From contig CALLLZ010000259.1 in assembly GCA_938008005.1 (NCBI GenBank), positions 1 through 7,046 on the forward strand: a stretch of DNA of 7,046 nucleotides, in the 5' to 3' direction. A program made the translations under genes and the position numbers. Below, piece by piece: positions 1 through 5,164 of this stretch. Below the pieces are notes generated by a model that was not told the DNA's origin, ran no database searches, and was given only the letters and a program-made list of their open reading frames with translations. The first letter of the stretch is position 1; each line of letters opens with the position of its first letter. This DNA is from an uncultured Marinicella sp. (GTDB lineage: Bacteria > Pseudomonadota > Gammaproteobacteria > Xanthomonadales > Marinicellaceae).

Positions 1-232
1 CACCTTTATGGTCACAGTAGACGTTATAAAAGTGATCCAACAATGTTTTTATTGTTCTGAGCACCTTAACTTTGAATAACCTTTTGCCTTTATTCTTAGT
101 ACGGCCAATACCATCAATAATCACCAAATAAGGCTCAATGGCTACTAGCAACGATGTCATATCTTTATAGGTCAATAACTCAGTTTTTTGAGATTCAAGC
201 TTCTCGATTTTCCTTTCATTTTGAGTATTCAT
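1..232 (-). CDS. Small unrecognised protein, 3' end outside the window (probable mobile-element gene)
   Basis: An open frame starts at ATG 232-230 and runs without a stop off the left edge, giving 77 visible codons. The protein starts MNTQNERKIEKLES, is rich in Lys and Glu at its N terminus, and continues with a short hydrophobic patch (about residues 28-41, LLVAIEPYLVIIDG) and a basic stretch (44-60). I recognise no family. The start is well supported: an AGGAGGT Shine-Dalgarno lies about 4-5 bases upstream, inside the end of the preceding gene, and the ATG overlaps that gene's TGA as ATGA, so the two are translationally coupled. The first 14 nucleotides are the same as the first 14 of the upstream gene. 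It lies on the element side of a probable ssrA attachment site, so it is probably cargo of a prophage, island or integrative element. Confidence 0.65.
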   Translation of the reverse strand, partial: MNTQNERKIEKLESQKTELLTYKDMTSLLVAIEPYLVIIDGIGRTKNKGKRLFKVKVLRTIKTLLDHFYNVYCDHKG

Positions 233-492
233 ACAACCTCCTGTATCTGGCTTTTTTTTGATTCCAATTCAGTTGTAACTTCATTTACGTAATTAAGCGC
301 GTCAATCGCTATTCGACCGATCCAAAACCTAACTGATCCATCAACATGCGTTTCTTCTTCTCCTGTTTCCATAATAGAAAGATAATCAAGCAAGTTTGTA
401 GCAGCTTCTAGAGTGCTATTAATAGAGTCACCTCTTTGGATTAATGGATTAATGTGCTTCTTCATTATTTCATTTTGTTTTTGAGTATTCAT
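229..492 (-). CDS. Small unrecognised 87-residue protein, first gene of a coupled pair (probable mobile-element gene)
   Basis: The complete frame runs from ATG 492-490 to TGA 231-229, encoding 87 residues. A GAGG Shine-Dalgarno lies about 7 bases before the ATG. The protein is acidic and probably helical, without signal peptide or membrane segment. Residues about 22-75 (SINSTLEAATNLLDYLS ... RIAIDALNYVNEV) have a two-helix look faintly reminiscent of small DUF3077-type proteins of Pseudomonas elements; I would not assign that family without a profile search. It overlaps the next gene by 4 nt, and its last codons carry that gene's AGGAGG. The 5' end resembles that of its neighbour, suggesting a local duplication of the start region. 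No convincing promoter could be read upstream, where DNA is very AT-rich (TATATATA at 538-545). Confidence 0.65.
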   Translation of the reverse strand: MNTQKQNEIMKKHINPLIQRGDSINSTLEAATNLLDYLSIMETGEEETHVDGSVRFWIGRIAIDALNYVNEVTTELESKKSQIQEVV

Positions 493-690
493 TTTATTGC
501 CTCATTCAGTTGTATGTATAGTCTGGAGTTCAACCTGTATATATAAGTTAGAAACCCAGTTAAATTAATTTTGTTGAGACGATGTAATAAAATAAATTGG
601 TGGTAATATGGGTGGTAATATGCAAACTAAAAGAACTCAAACATAGATTAAACCTTATATATCAATAGCTTAATATTTAGTTCATCGTTC
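493..690. other. Non-coding end of the probable integrated element
   Basis: This 200-base stretch contains no ORF of note. It is very AT-rich and contains the tandem GGTGGTAATATG repeat (599-622), and it abuts the ssrA-like 3' end. I read it as the terminal non-coding segment of an integrative element. No integrase gene lies at this end. Confidence 0.4.
599..622. repeat. Perfect 12-bp tandem duplication near a probable attachment site
   Basis: GGTGGTAATATG occurs twice in direct succession (599-610 and 611-622). It sits about 70 bases inside the probable attR core at 691-703, within non-coding DNA. Short direct repeats in this position are often arm-type binding sites for a tyrosine recombinase or sites for its directionality factor; that role is inferred from position only. 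Confidence 0.75.
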
Positions 691-706
691 GCCGTCTCCA
701 CCATAC
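685..706 (+). other. Probable attachment site (attR) carrying the 3' end of ssrA (tmRNA)
   Basis: GCCGTCTCCACCA at 691-703 matches what I know of the 3' acceptor end of many gammaproteobacterial tmRNAs, including the encoded CCA. It is directly followed by a strong terminator, as ssrA usually is. The upstream sequence does not form the rest of a tmRNA: no usable T-arm with GGTTCGA-type loop pairing is present and ORFs lie close by. This is the pattern left when an element integrates at the 3' end of ssrA: the intact ssrA should lie at the other end of the element, off the left of the window. A tRNA 3' end is the alternative. Exact core boundaries cannot be set from one junction. Confidence 0.55.
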
Positions 707-707
707 G

Positions 708-736
708 AAAAAGCTGCCTTTCAGGTGGCTTTTTTT
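708..736 (+). terminator. Strong rho-independent terminator (probably the native ssrA terminator)
   Basis: AGCTGCCT (712-719), loop TTC, AGGTGGCT (723-730) form an 8-bp stem with two G-U wobbles. It is extended by A-T pairs from the flanking A run (708-711) and T run (730-736), so it could work in both directions. It lies 4 bases after the CCA end of the ssrA-like sequence. Confidence 0.85.
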
Positions 737-867
737 GTGGTTGAGATGGCGGCTTTAAATATCTTATCTCTAATTAGGTGGCCAATTTCACTGTACCACC
801 ACAGTTTTAATTAAATGACTGTCATAACAAGAAGGCTTTATATCTCATCAAATTTATTTGCACATAA
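737..867. other. Non-coding stretch after the ssrA-type terminator
   Basis: No gene can be supported here on either strand. It holds only the GGTGG/CCACC inverted segment. Together with the possible pseudogene that follows, it makes a gene-poor scar of about 450 bases between the attachment site and the dioxygenase gene. Confidence 0.4.
771..804. repeat. Inverted GGTGG/CCACC segment, possible insertion-sequence end remnant
   Basis: GGTGGCCA begins at 777 and TACCACCAC lies at 794-802, giving GGTGG (777-781) and CCACC (796-800) as inverted arms. The GTGGCCA-rich wording resembles the multiple terminal repeats of IS21-family elements, but only one unit is present and no transposase is nearby. 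Weak call. Confidence 0.2.
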
Positions 868-1169
868 AATGACACTAAACTGATACTCAACTATGATAAG
901 ATCTTGCAACATGAAAAACATGATGAGCTGTTAACTGTCCTTAAATCAGAGAACAGCATTCAGAAAACAAAAAGATTAAGTTCGAAAAACGCCCTCATCT
1001 CAAGTGCCAAATAGAGGGTGATTTTGTATCTGTATTCTCTCAAATACAGATCGTGCAATATCTTTGGTACATTGACAAAGTGCAGTTATCAACAACAATA
1101 AACAAGCCGCTTAAAACGACGCCAAAGGGTGTTGTTTTAGTGAAAGATTATGAACTACAGAAATTATAA
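868..1169 (+). pseudogene. Possible decayed, frameshifted coding remnant of unknown family
   Basis: Two adjacent open stretches without proper starts read like protein. One runs from 868 to the TAG at 1012-1014 and includes ILQHEKHDELLTVLKSENS. The other runs from 945 to the TAA at 1167-1169 and includes CQIEGDFVSVFSQ, QYLWYIDKVQLSTT and KPLKTTPKGVVLVKDYELQKL. Joining them near the A-rich run at about 966-973 gives one continuous segment of roughly 95-100 residues. It ends just before the Shine-Dalgarno of the dioxygenase gene. I do not recognise the family, and the call rests on protein-like composition plus the lack of stops. A perfect 9-bp inverted repeat (1028-1036 / 1043-1051) lies inside it. 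It could instead be chance open frame. Confidence 0.3.
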
Positions 1170-1189
1170 AAATGGAGTAGAAAAATTTA

Positions 1190-2185
1190 ATGTTACCATC
1201 CTCAAGTACAAACCATATTAAATTAAAAGGATCTTATGATGTTGCAAAATTAAGAGACGAGTTAGAGAAAGTTGTTAAGTTGGGCTGGAACATACAAAAG
1301 CCATTTTCGACTGATGAGGTTCCTGAGCTGGCAACTACAGTATATCATGATGGAAGCTGGAAAATGATTAGTTTAAGGTCACTAGGTGGTAATCGAGAAA
1401 AAACCGATCCTGGCGGACCATCTCTTGTTGACTATGCGTATACGGATTACATCCATGGTGCTCCATACATTAAATCCATTTTAGATACGTTTGGTAGTTA
1501 TGTAAGAACTGCCCGGCTTTCTGTAATAGCCCCTGGTGAAAATATTGATACACATAGTGATACTTATATCGCTTTTCAATATGGCCATGTACGCCTTCAT
1601 ATTCCAATTATTACAAATGACCATGTGGCCATGACCATTGGCGGTGAAGATAAATATTGGGATGCAGGTCAACTATGGTACGGTGATTTTTCAAAACCGC
1701 ACTCTGTGGTTAATAACGGCTCCAGCCCAAGAATTCACCTCATGTTTGATGTCTGTATCAATCCAATGCTTATGTCTCTATTTCCTAAGTTTGACAGTCA
1801 GGAAATTCCCAGTAATCGCATTTTATTTCATAAAGATCAAATTACAATGGAACAAAAAGATTTGAAAAAGTATGAGTGTGATTTGATGATTTCTGCCGGT
1901 CTGATTAACGGGGCCTTTGAATATGATGATGGTATTCCAGGCGAGTTCGATGGAAGGGTGTCTGTCTACGAGGAAAAGCTAACGCTTTTTTTAAACGATA
2001 AACCATTATATACCTTGGTACCTATTTCAACGGTTGAATTTAGGCTGCTAGGTTGGAGTATGGAAAGAACATTTTTATTTCAGTTCTCTGATGATAAAGT
2101 ATCTGCTTTTTATATGCATTTAAATAATGGCAATATAAAGACTGAGATAAACATCCCACTTAAAAGTTTTGACAAAACTCAATAA
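1190..2185 (+). CDS. Aspartyl/asparaginyl beta-hydroxylase-type 2-oxoglutarate/Fe(II) dioxygenase with C-terminal extension
   Basis: This 331-residue protein has no signal peptide and is predicted cytoplasmic. Residues about 100-190 carry the double-stranded beta-helix core of the Asp/Asn beta-hydroxylase family. RLSVIAPGENIDTHSDT supplies H122 and D124 (HxD), VRLHIPI (134-140) is the usual mid-core strand, and PHSVVNNGSSPRIHL supplies H171 and R181. H122, D124 and H171 would bind Fe(II), and R181 the 2-oxoglutarate carboxylate. Members oxidise peptidyl Asp/Asn or free amino acids such as proline; the substrate here cannot be read. Residues about 228-325 are extra: a beta-rich stretch (GEFDGRVSVYEEKL ... 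YTLVPISTVEFRLLG ... HLNNGN) whose pattern recalls small lipocalin-like DUF3471-type tails, which is only an impression. ATG 1190 is preceded by an in-frame stop at 1178-1180, so the start is fixed; GGAG at 1174-1177 is rather distant (12 nt). No operon partner is evident. Confidence 0.8.
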   Translation: MLPSSSTNHIKLKGSYDVAKLRDELEKVVKLGWNIQKPFSTDEVPELATTVYHDGSWKMISLRSLGGNREKTDPGGPSLVDYAYTDYIHGAPYIKSILDTFGSYVRTARLSVIAPGENIDTHSDTYIAFQYGHVRLHIPIITNDHVAMTIGGEDKYWDAGQLWYGDFSKPHSVVNNGSSPRIHLMFDVCINPMLMSLFPKFDSQEIPSNRILFHKDQITMEQKDLKKYECDLMISAGLINGAFEYDDGIPGEFDGRVSVYEEKLTLFLNDKPLYTLVPISTVEFRLLGWSMERTFLFQFSDDKVSAFYMHLNNGNIKTEINIPLKSFDKTQ

Positions 2186-2201
2186 ACCTATTTGATGCAG
2201 T

Positions 2202-2241
2202 AAAGGAGACAATGTCAGAAAAACCAATCAAAAATATGTGA
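2202..2241 (+). pseudogene. Strong Shine-Dalgarno followed by a 9-codon ORF, possible truncated gene start
   Basis: AAGGAG at 2202-2207 is spaced 4-5 bases from ATG 2212-2214, which is followed by SEKPIKNM and a TGA at 2239-2241. The initiation signal is the best one in the neighbourhood, yet it leads nowhere. It may be the 5' remnant of a deleted gene that once followed the dioxygenase, or a leader peptide with nothing downstream to control. The next plus-strand gene is over 1.3 kb away. Confidence 0.25.
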
Positions 2242-2448
2242 ACGCTTCGATTAATTTAAATATTTGTACCACAATCCAGTTTGTTGGCTGGTGACTTAAA
2301 CCTAATCGGTGTATATGCCTTCTTTTGCAATGTTTTTATGCGTCTAGGGGTGGTGACTTTGGTTAAAACTCATCACTAAAAAGTGTTCCATTAAACGGTT
2401 AAATTGAAATATTGAATTTCGGATGGCTCAACCCTGGCCCTGCTAAAA
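2242..2448. other. Convergent intergenic region without a gene
   Basis: Both flanking genes end here. No ORF and no convincing rho-independent terminator was found. TGGTGACTT occurs twice as a direct repeat (2289-2297 and 2351-2359). The second copy can also pair as an imperfect stem with CATCAC (about 2371-2376). Confidence 0.35.
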
Positions 2449-3282
2449 TTAAAATCGCTTAAAACACTCAAATGAATCATCAAAAATAACATCTGAATTG
2501 TTATTTGGGACAAGAACCGAACAAACTTCGAAATTAAACAAAGTGTCATCATCTGCACCAAAAGCCACCCTCACTGCATCCACAAAACCTGTAAAGGTAT
2601 TTCCCCAGCCAGAACCCACACCCACATTAACACCTAAAATTAAAGTATCAGCATCAAAGTTAATTTGTGGATCACCTGCTTGACCAGTTGGGCTGTTATT
2701 AACCCAGTCACTCAAGTTGGAATTATAATTTTGAATAACGCCTGTTCCAGTACCCTGTCCATTGAAAGATACAAAAGCCCAAAAATTTCCATTAATCAAA
2801 TCAACAATTTCCCAACTGTCTTCATTTGGGTTATTAAAACCATTATATATTCCTTCCCAAATCAAAAAACCCGCAACATCATCTGCCAAGTCAGCAGGCG
2901 TGTCATTATCATCGTAAAAACTTAACCTGAATGCAGGAATAAAATGCGCTGCTGTGGTACTCATTGAATCACGATACCATGCATAATTTAATTGGCTGAT
3001 TTGGCCTAGAGTACGTTCAGGAAAATCTATCACAGTTGTAGATTGTTGCCACAGTAATTGAAAATCTGCTTTGTCCTGACCGTTGGTTTGACTGTCTGTA
3101 GCAAACAACAATGAACCATCTCCAAACAAAGGCTGGTTTTTGCTTAATTCCACCAGGGCATCTGAACGCACATTGACTGCCTCCCATCCATTTGGGAATT
3201 GCCATGTAACCTCTACCTCATCAAAAGCTTGAACCGCTTGAATTGAAAGAATTGATACAACTAATAATGAAAGTTTTTTCAT
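2449..3282 (-). CDS. Exported beta-rich protein of unknown function with IFDDSFE C-terminal tail
   Basis: I start this 277-residue protein at ATG 3282-3280. A longer reading from TTG 3309-3307 is possible but would begin at or before the transcription start predicted from the -10 box at 3310-3315, and it would bury the signal peptide. Residues 1-19 (MKKLSLLVVSILSIQAVQA) are a clear type I signal peptide with an AxA cleavage site. The mature part is acidic and rich in Asn, Asp and aromatic residues, with the look of a beta-sandwich. GFVDAVRVAF (232-241) followed by DTLFNFE (246-252) matches a pattern I have seen in exported proteins of unknown function. The tail IFDDSFE (266-272) resembles the IF-x-D-G-F-E ending of many exported proteins in Marinicella-like and related bacteria. 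C254 and C273 could form a disulfide. No catalytic motif was seen; it is probably periplasmic, surface-attached or secreted. Confidence 0.75.
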   Translation of the reverse strand: MKKLSLLVVSILSIQAVQAFDEVEVTWQFPNGWEAVNVRSDALVELSKNQPLFGDGSLLFATDSQTNGQDKADFQLLWQQSTTVIDFPERTLGQISQLNYAWYRDSMSTTAAHFIPAFRLSFYDDNDTPADLADDVAGFLIWEGIYNGFNNPNEDSWEIVDLINGNFWAFVSFNGQGTGTGVIQNYNSNLSDWVNNSPTGQAGDPQINFDADTLILGVNVGVGSGWGNTFTGFVDAVRVAFGADDDTLFNFEVCSVLVPNNNSDVIFDDSFECFKRF

Positions 3283-3309
3283 GTTTAATATTTTTAATGA
3301 TTGGCACAA

Positions 3310-3315
3310 ATTATA
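3310..3315 (-). promoter_or_regulatory. Consensus -10 box for the exported-protein gene
   Basis: Read on the minus strand this is a perfect TATAAT, 27-28 bases upstream of ATG 3282. The -35 region is weak: TTGTTG at about 3332-3337 with a 16-base spacer is the best match. The position rules against the TTG start at 3309. Confidence 0.6.
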
Positions 3316-3353
3316 CAGCTACTCCTAATAACAACAATAAAGACGAGTATATC

Positions 3354-3390
3354 AAGGTCATAATTTTTGTATTTCAGTTAATCTGACCTT
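3354..3390. promoter_or_regulatory. Inverted repeat AAGGTCA-N23-TGACCTT upstream of the divergent promoter
   Basis: AAGGTCA (3354-3360) and TGACCTT (3384-3390) are exact 7-bp inverted copies whose centres are 30 bp apart, close to three helical turns. They lie just upstream of the -35 region of the minus-strand gene. A dimeric or tetrameric regulator site is possible; no function is shown. Confidence 0.35.
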
Positions 3391-3507
3391 TACAATCACA
3401 ACTTTTGGCATATAGTTGACGAAAATTGTAAAAAAAGTGTCCACTTGTATTGCTTTAGTTTTTAAGCATTGCGTGAATAAATATGACTTCATAATTAAAT
3501 AAAAGTT

Positions 3508-3578
3508 AAACTTTATTTGACATGAGTAAACTTTCACAAGTTTTTTAGGTCTATAATTGGTAATATTAAAGAAACTTT
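3508..3578 (+). promoter_or_regulatory. Promoter region of the metal-associated cluster with repeated AAACTTT
   Basis: TATAAT at 3552-3557 is a perfect -10 box about 48 bases before ATG 3606. There is no good -35 at the right distance (AACTTT at 3529-3534, 17-base spacer), which would suit an activator-dependent promoter. AAACTTT occurs at 3508-3514, 3528-3534 and 3572-3578; the first two are exactly 20 bp apart and flank a TTGACA (3517-3522). The first copy also forms AAAGT-TAA-ACTTT (3502-3514). No CueR/MerR-type dyad was found. Confidence 0.45.
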
Positions 3579-3605
3579 ATCAATCGAGTTCATTACAGTA
3601 AAACA

Positions 3606-3992
3606 ATGAAAAACATTATTTCTTATATATCAGTTATCTGCTTGTGCTTTTTTAGTACTGCAAATGCTGCTGTTTTTTGTTGCGACTCTATAAAAGTTTT
3701 GGGTGAAGCTCATGTTAATACCGAAATTGAAATTCAAACTGAAACTGTATCCAAAGGCACACCTCCATGTCACGGGGATACTATTGAATCATCATCTCAA
3801 GACATTACCAAAAATAAAGCTGTTGACGAACAATCTTGTTGCGACTGTGTTGACTGCACCCAAATATCCAGCTTGATTGATGACGAATCATCCTTATCAA
3901 CAAACATCAAAATCCTTTATCAATTAAGCAGTAAAACATTCCCAGCGCCTTATCTCAAGCACCTTTACGACCCTCCTATCATTAATTCCTAA
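3606..3992 (+). CDS. Small Cys-rich exported protein, first gene of a metal-associated cluster
   Basis: A 128-residue protein with a signal peptide at residues 1 to about 21 (MKNIISYISV...FSTANA). The mature chain has clustered Cys: C25-C26, P-C55-H56-G-D, and C78-C79-D-C81-V-D-C84, in an acidic Ser/Asp/Thr-rich background. It ends with PYLKHLYDPPIINS. The overall plan of signal peptide, PCHG-type motif, CCDCxxC cluster and a Tyr-Pro-Pro tail is one I have seen in small, unnamed proteins located in copper-related clusters of gammaproteobacteria. The Cys/His motifs suggest periplasmic soft-metal binding, which is an inference. ATG 3606 has only a weak Shine-Dalgarno but is the only start preserving the signal peptide. 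It is separated from the next gene by 82 bases holding a hairpin. Confidence 0.7.
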   Translation: MKNIISYISVICLCFFSTANAAVFCCDSIKVLGEAHVNTEIEIQTETVSKGTPPCHGDTIESSSQDITKNKAVDEQSCCDCVDCTQISSLIDDESSLSTNIKILYQLSSKTFPAPYLKHLYDPPIINS

Positions 3993-4029
3993 ATAACAAA
4001 ACTTTTTATAGAGCCTTTGGCTTATTTAG

Positions 4030-4059
4030 GGTGACGTTTACAACTGTCACCTGCTTTTT
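4030..4059 (+). terminator. Weak hairpin with T run between cluster genes 1 and 2
   Basis: GGTGAC (4030-4035) and GTCACC (4046-4051) form a perfect 6-bp stem with a 10-base loop, followed by TGCTTTTT (to 4059). It is too weak for a strong terminator but could cause partial termination or act as a processing or stabilising hairpin, setting different levels for gene 1 and genes 2-4. Confidence 0.4.
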
Positions 4060-4074
4060 ATTATAGGAAAACCA

Positions 4075-4710
4075 ATGAAAACCATTGCAGTCATTTTTAT
4101 GACTTTATGCTGTACTTTAACGGTAGACTCAAGACCAGTTTCATACCCTGGAGGCTGGACATTGATGCAGATCAACGAAATAAACCGGCACTCTTTACAT
4201 GTACATTACTCGCCTACTGCGAGGTCTTCACTCGGCTACAAAGGTGAATACTGGAAAGATGAAAAATTTAAGCTGCAGACTCTTCAATACAACCGACTCA
4301 TCAAGAGATGGAACAAACCCCAAGAGCAGGCCAATTTATATTGGAAAAGTGGCTTGGGTATTACTGAACGTAATCAAGTCGCCTCTCATAGTTCACAGCT
4401 GAGTTATTTTACTGGCTTGGCTGCTGACTGGGAGACCAGACGTTATTTCATTTCTTATGAAAACCAATATTATGACTTAAATGCATACGGCAGTTATTTT
4501 TCACAAAAAGCGCGTGTAGGTATTGCGCCTTATATCGGCGATTATGGTGACCTACACACTTGGCTGATGTTACAAGTCAACCACCACCCACAATCCAAAC
4601 ACAACTTCAGTCTCACCCCTTTAGTGCGCTTCTTCAAAGGACCTGTTCTATTTGAAGCAGGTTACAGCAATCGGGATGAATTTTTAATCAACATCATAGT
4701 TAGGCTATAA
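4075..4710 (+). CDS. Predicted outer-membrane beta-barrel protein of the metal-associated cluster
   Basis: A 211-residue protein with an N-terminal signal peptide (about residues 1-19), followed by a chain of alternating aromatic/polar strands: HSLHVHYSPTARSSLGYKGEYW, LQTLQYNRLIKRWN, ANLYWKSGLG, AADWETRRYFISYENQYY, KARVGIAPYIGDYGDLHTWLMLQV, LTPLVRFFKG and a C-terminal strand. It looks like an 8- to 10-stranded barrel. The phrases RPVSYPGGWTLM, HYSPTARSSLGYK and APYIGDYGDLHTWLML belong to a conserved family of hypothetical proteins I recall beside copper/heavy-metal genes in marine gammaproteobacteria. Its function is not established; an outer-membrane metal-binding or channel role is inferred from context. 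AGGA sits about 7 bases before ATG 4075. Its stop is only 4 bases before the next gene, so the two are probably translated from one mRNA. Confidence 0.75.
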   Translation: MKTIAVIFMTLCCTLTVDSRPVSYPGGWTLMQINEINRHSLHVHYSPTARSSLGYKGEYWKDEKFKLQTLQYNRLIKRWNKPQEQANLYWKSGLGITERNQVASHSSQLSYFTGLAADWETRRYFISYENQYYDLNAYGSYFSQKARVGIAPYIGDYGDLHTWLMLQVNHHPQSKHNFSLTPLVRFFKGPVLFEAGYSNRDEFLINIIVRL

Positions 4711-4714
4711 AATC

Positions 4715-5164
4715 ATGAACAATACACTTAAAACCAACCAATTCTTAACCGTTATTTGTTTGCTTATATTATTATCAACCGAAGTCTTAAGCAGGCAAAA
4801 AAACACACCGATAAAAGACAGTCACCATCACAATAACCATGGTCATGCCTCTAACCATAGTCATCCGGCTACTGAGCTTGACATCAATAAAACCCAAAAA
4901 TCAATGGCTCAACAAACACTTTCTTGTGAACAAAGTATAACAGCCGAAGTCAATGGCTTGGTTTGTGACTTTTGTGCACGTGCACTTGAAAAGGTTTTCA
5001 GTAAAGAAGATGCCGTAGATCACATCAATGTTAATCTGGACCAAGGCTTGATTGGTATTCATTTTCATGAAAATCAAAGTATTACCCAAGATGAATTAAC
5101 CCAACTAATAACAGATTCAGGCTATAACGTAGTGAACTATAAAACGGGTTGTGCAAATGAATAA
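4715..5164 (+). CDS. Exported His-rich HMA-domain metal-binding protein (MerP/CopZ-like)
   Basis: A 149-residue protein. A hydrophobic N-terminal segment (about residues 9-24) acts as signal peptide or anchor. A His-rich stretch follows, with seven His between residues 37 and 50 (HHHNNHGHASNHSH). Residues about 72-141 form a heavy-metal-associated ferredoxin-like domain: VNGLVCDFCARALEKVF with the CxxC pair C84/C87, then a NVNLDQGLIGIHFHE strand and LTQLITDSGYNVV. This domain binds Cu(I), Hg(II) or similar soft metals between the two Cys; the His run would add weaker capacity. C71 and C146 are further thiols. It would act in the periplasm, probably passing metal to the MerT-like protein encoded next, whose ATG overlaps this gene's end by 8 bases. 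It is a MerP analogue by domain and context, not a close MerP. Confidence 0.85.
   Translation: MNNTLKTNQFLTVICLLILLSTEVLSRQKNTPIKDSHHHNNHGHASNHSHPATELDINKTQKSMAQQTLSCEQSITAEVNGLVCDFCARALEKVFSKEDAVDHINVNLDQGLIGIHFHENQSITQDELTQLITDSGYNVVNYKTGCANE

Noticed and set aside
506..545. MerR-type operator or promoter (TTGAAC with TATACA on the minus strand)
   Set aside because: The spacing is wrong and there is no dyad between the hexamers.
685..706. A complete tRNA or tmRNA gene ending at 703
   Set aside because: No matching acceptor 5' strand, D-arm, anticodon arm or mRNA-like tag region can be found in the preceding 300 bases; only the 3' end is present.
1481..1865. Alternative ORFs on either strand inside the dioxygenase gene
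   Set aside because: The dioxygenase frame carries all the conserved catalytic motifs across this span; the others are shadows.
2498..2925. Plus-strand ORFs opposite the exported protein gene
   Set aside because: They are antisense shadows of a well-supported gene with signal peptide and promoter, and have no recognisable content or ribosome-binding site.
3283..3309. Longer N terminus for the exported protein from a TTG start (nine extra residues)
   Set aside because: The TTG lies 1 base from the TATAAT -10 box, so it would be outside or at the very start of the transcript, and it would spoil the signal peptide beginning at ATG 3282.
3435..3446. AAGTG-TC-CACTT palindrome in the divergent intergenic region
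   Set aside because: The arms are only 5 bp and are not placed at a core promoter element; likely chance in this composition.
3517..3522. Perfect TTGACA as the -35 of the metal cluster
   Set aside because: The TATAAT at 3552 is 29 bases away and no -10-like hexamer lies at 16-18 bases.
5151..5156. GTG start two codons upstream for the MerT-like protein
   Set aside because: ATG 5157 is a stronger start with better spacing to the GGG; the two extra residues add nothing recognisable.
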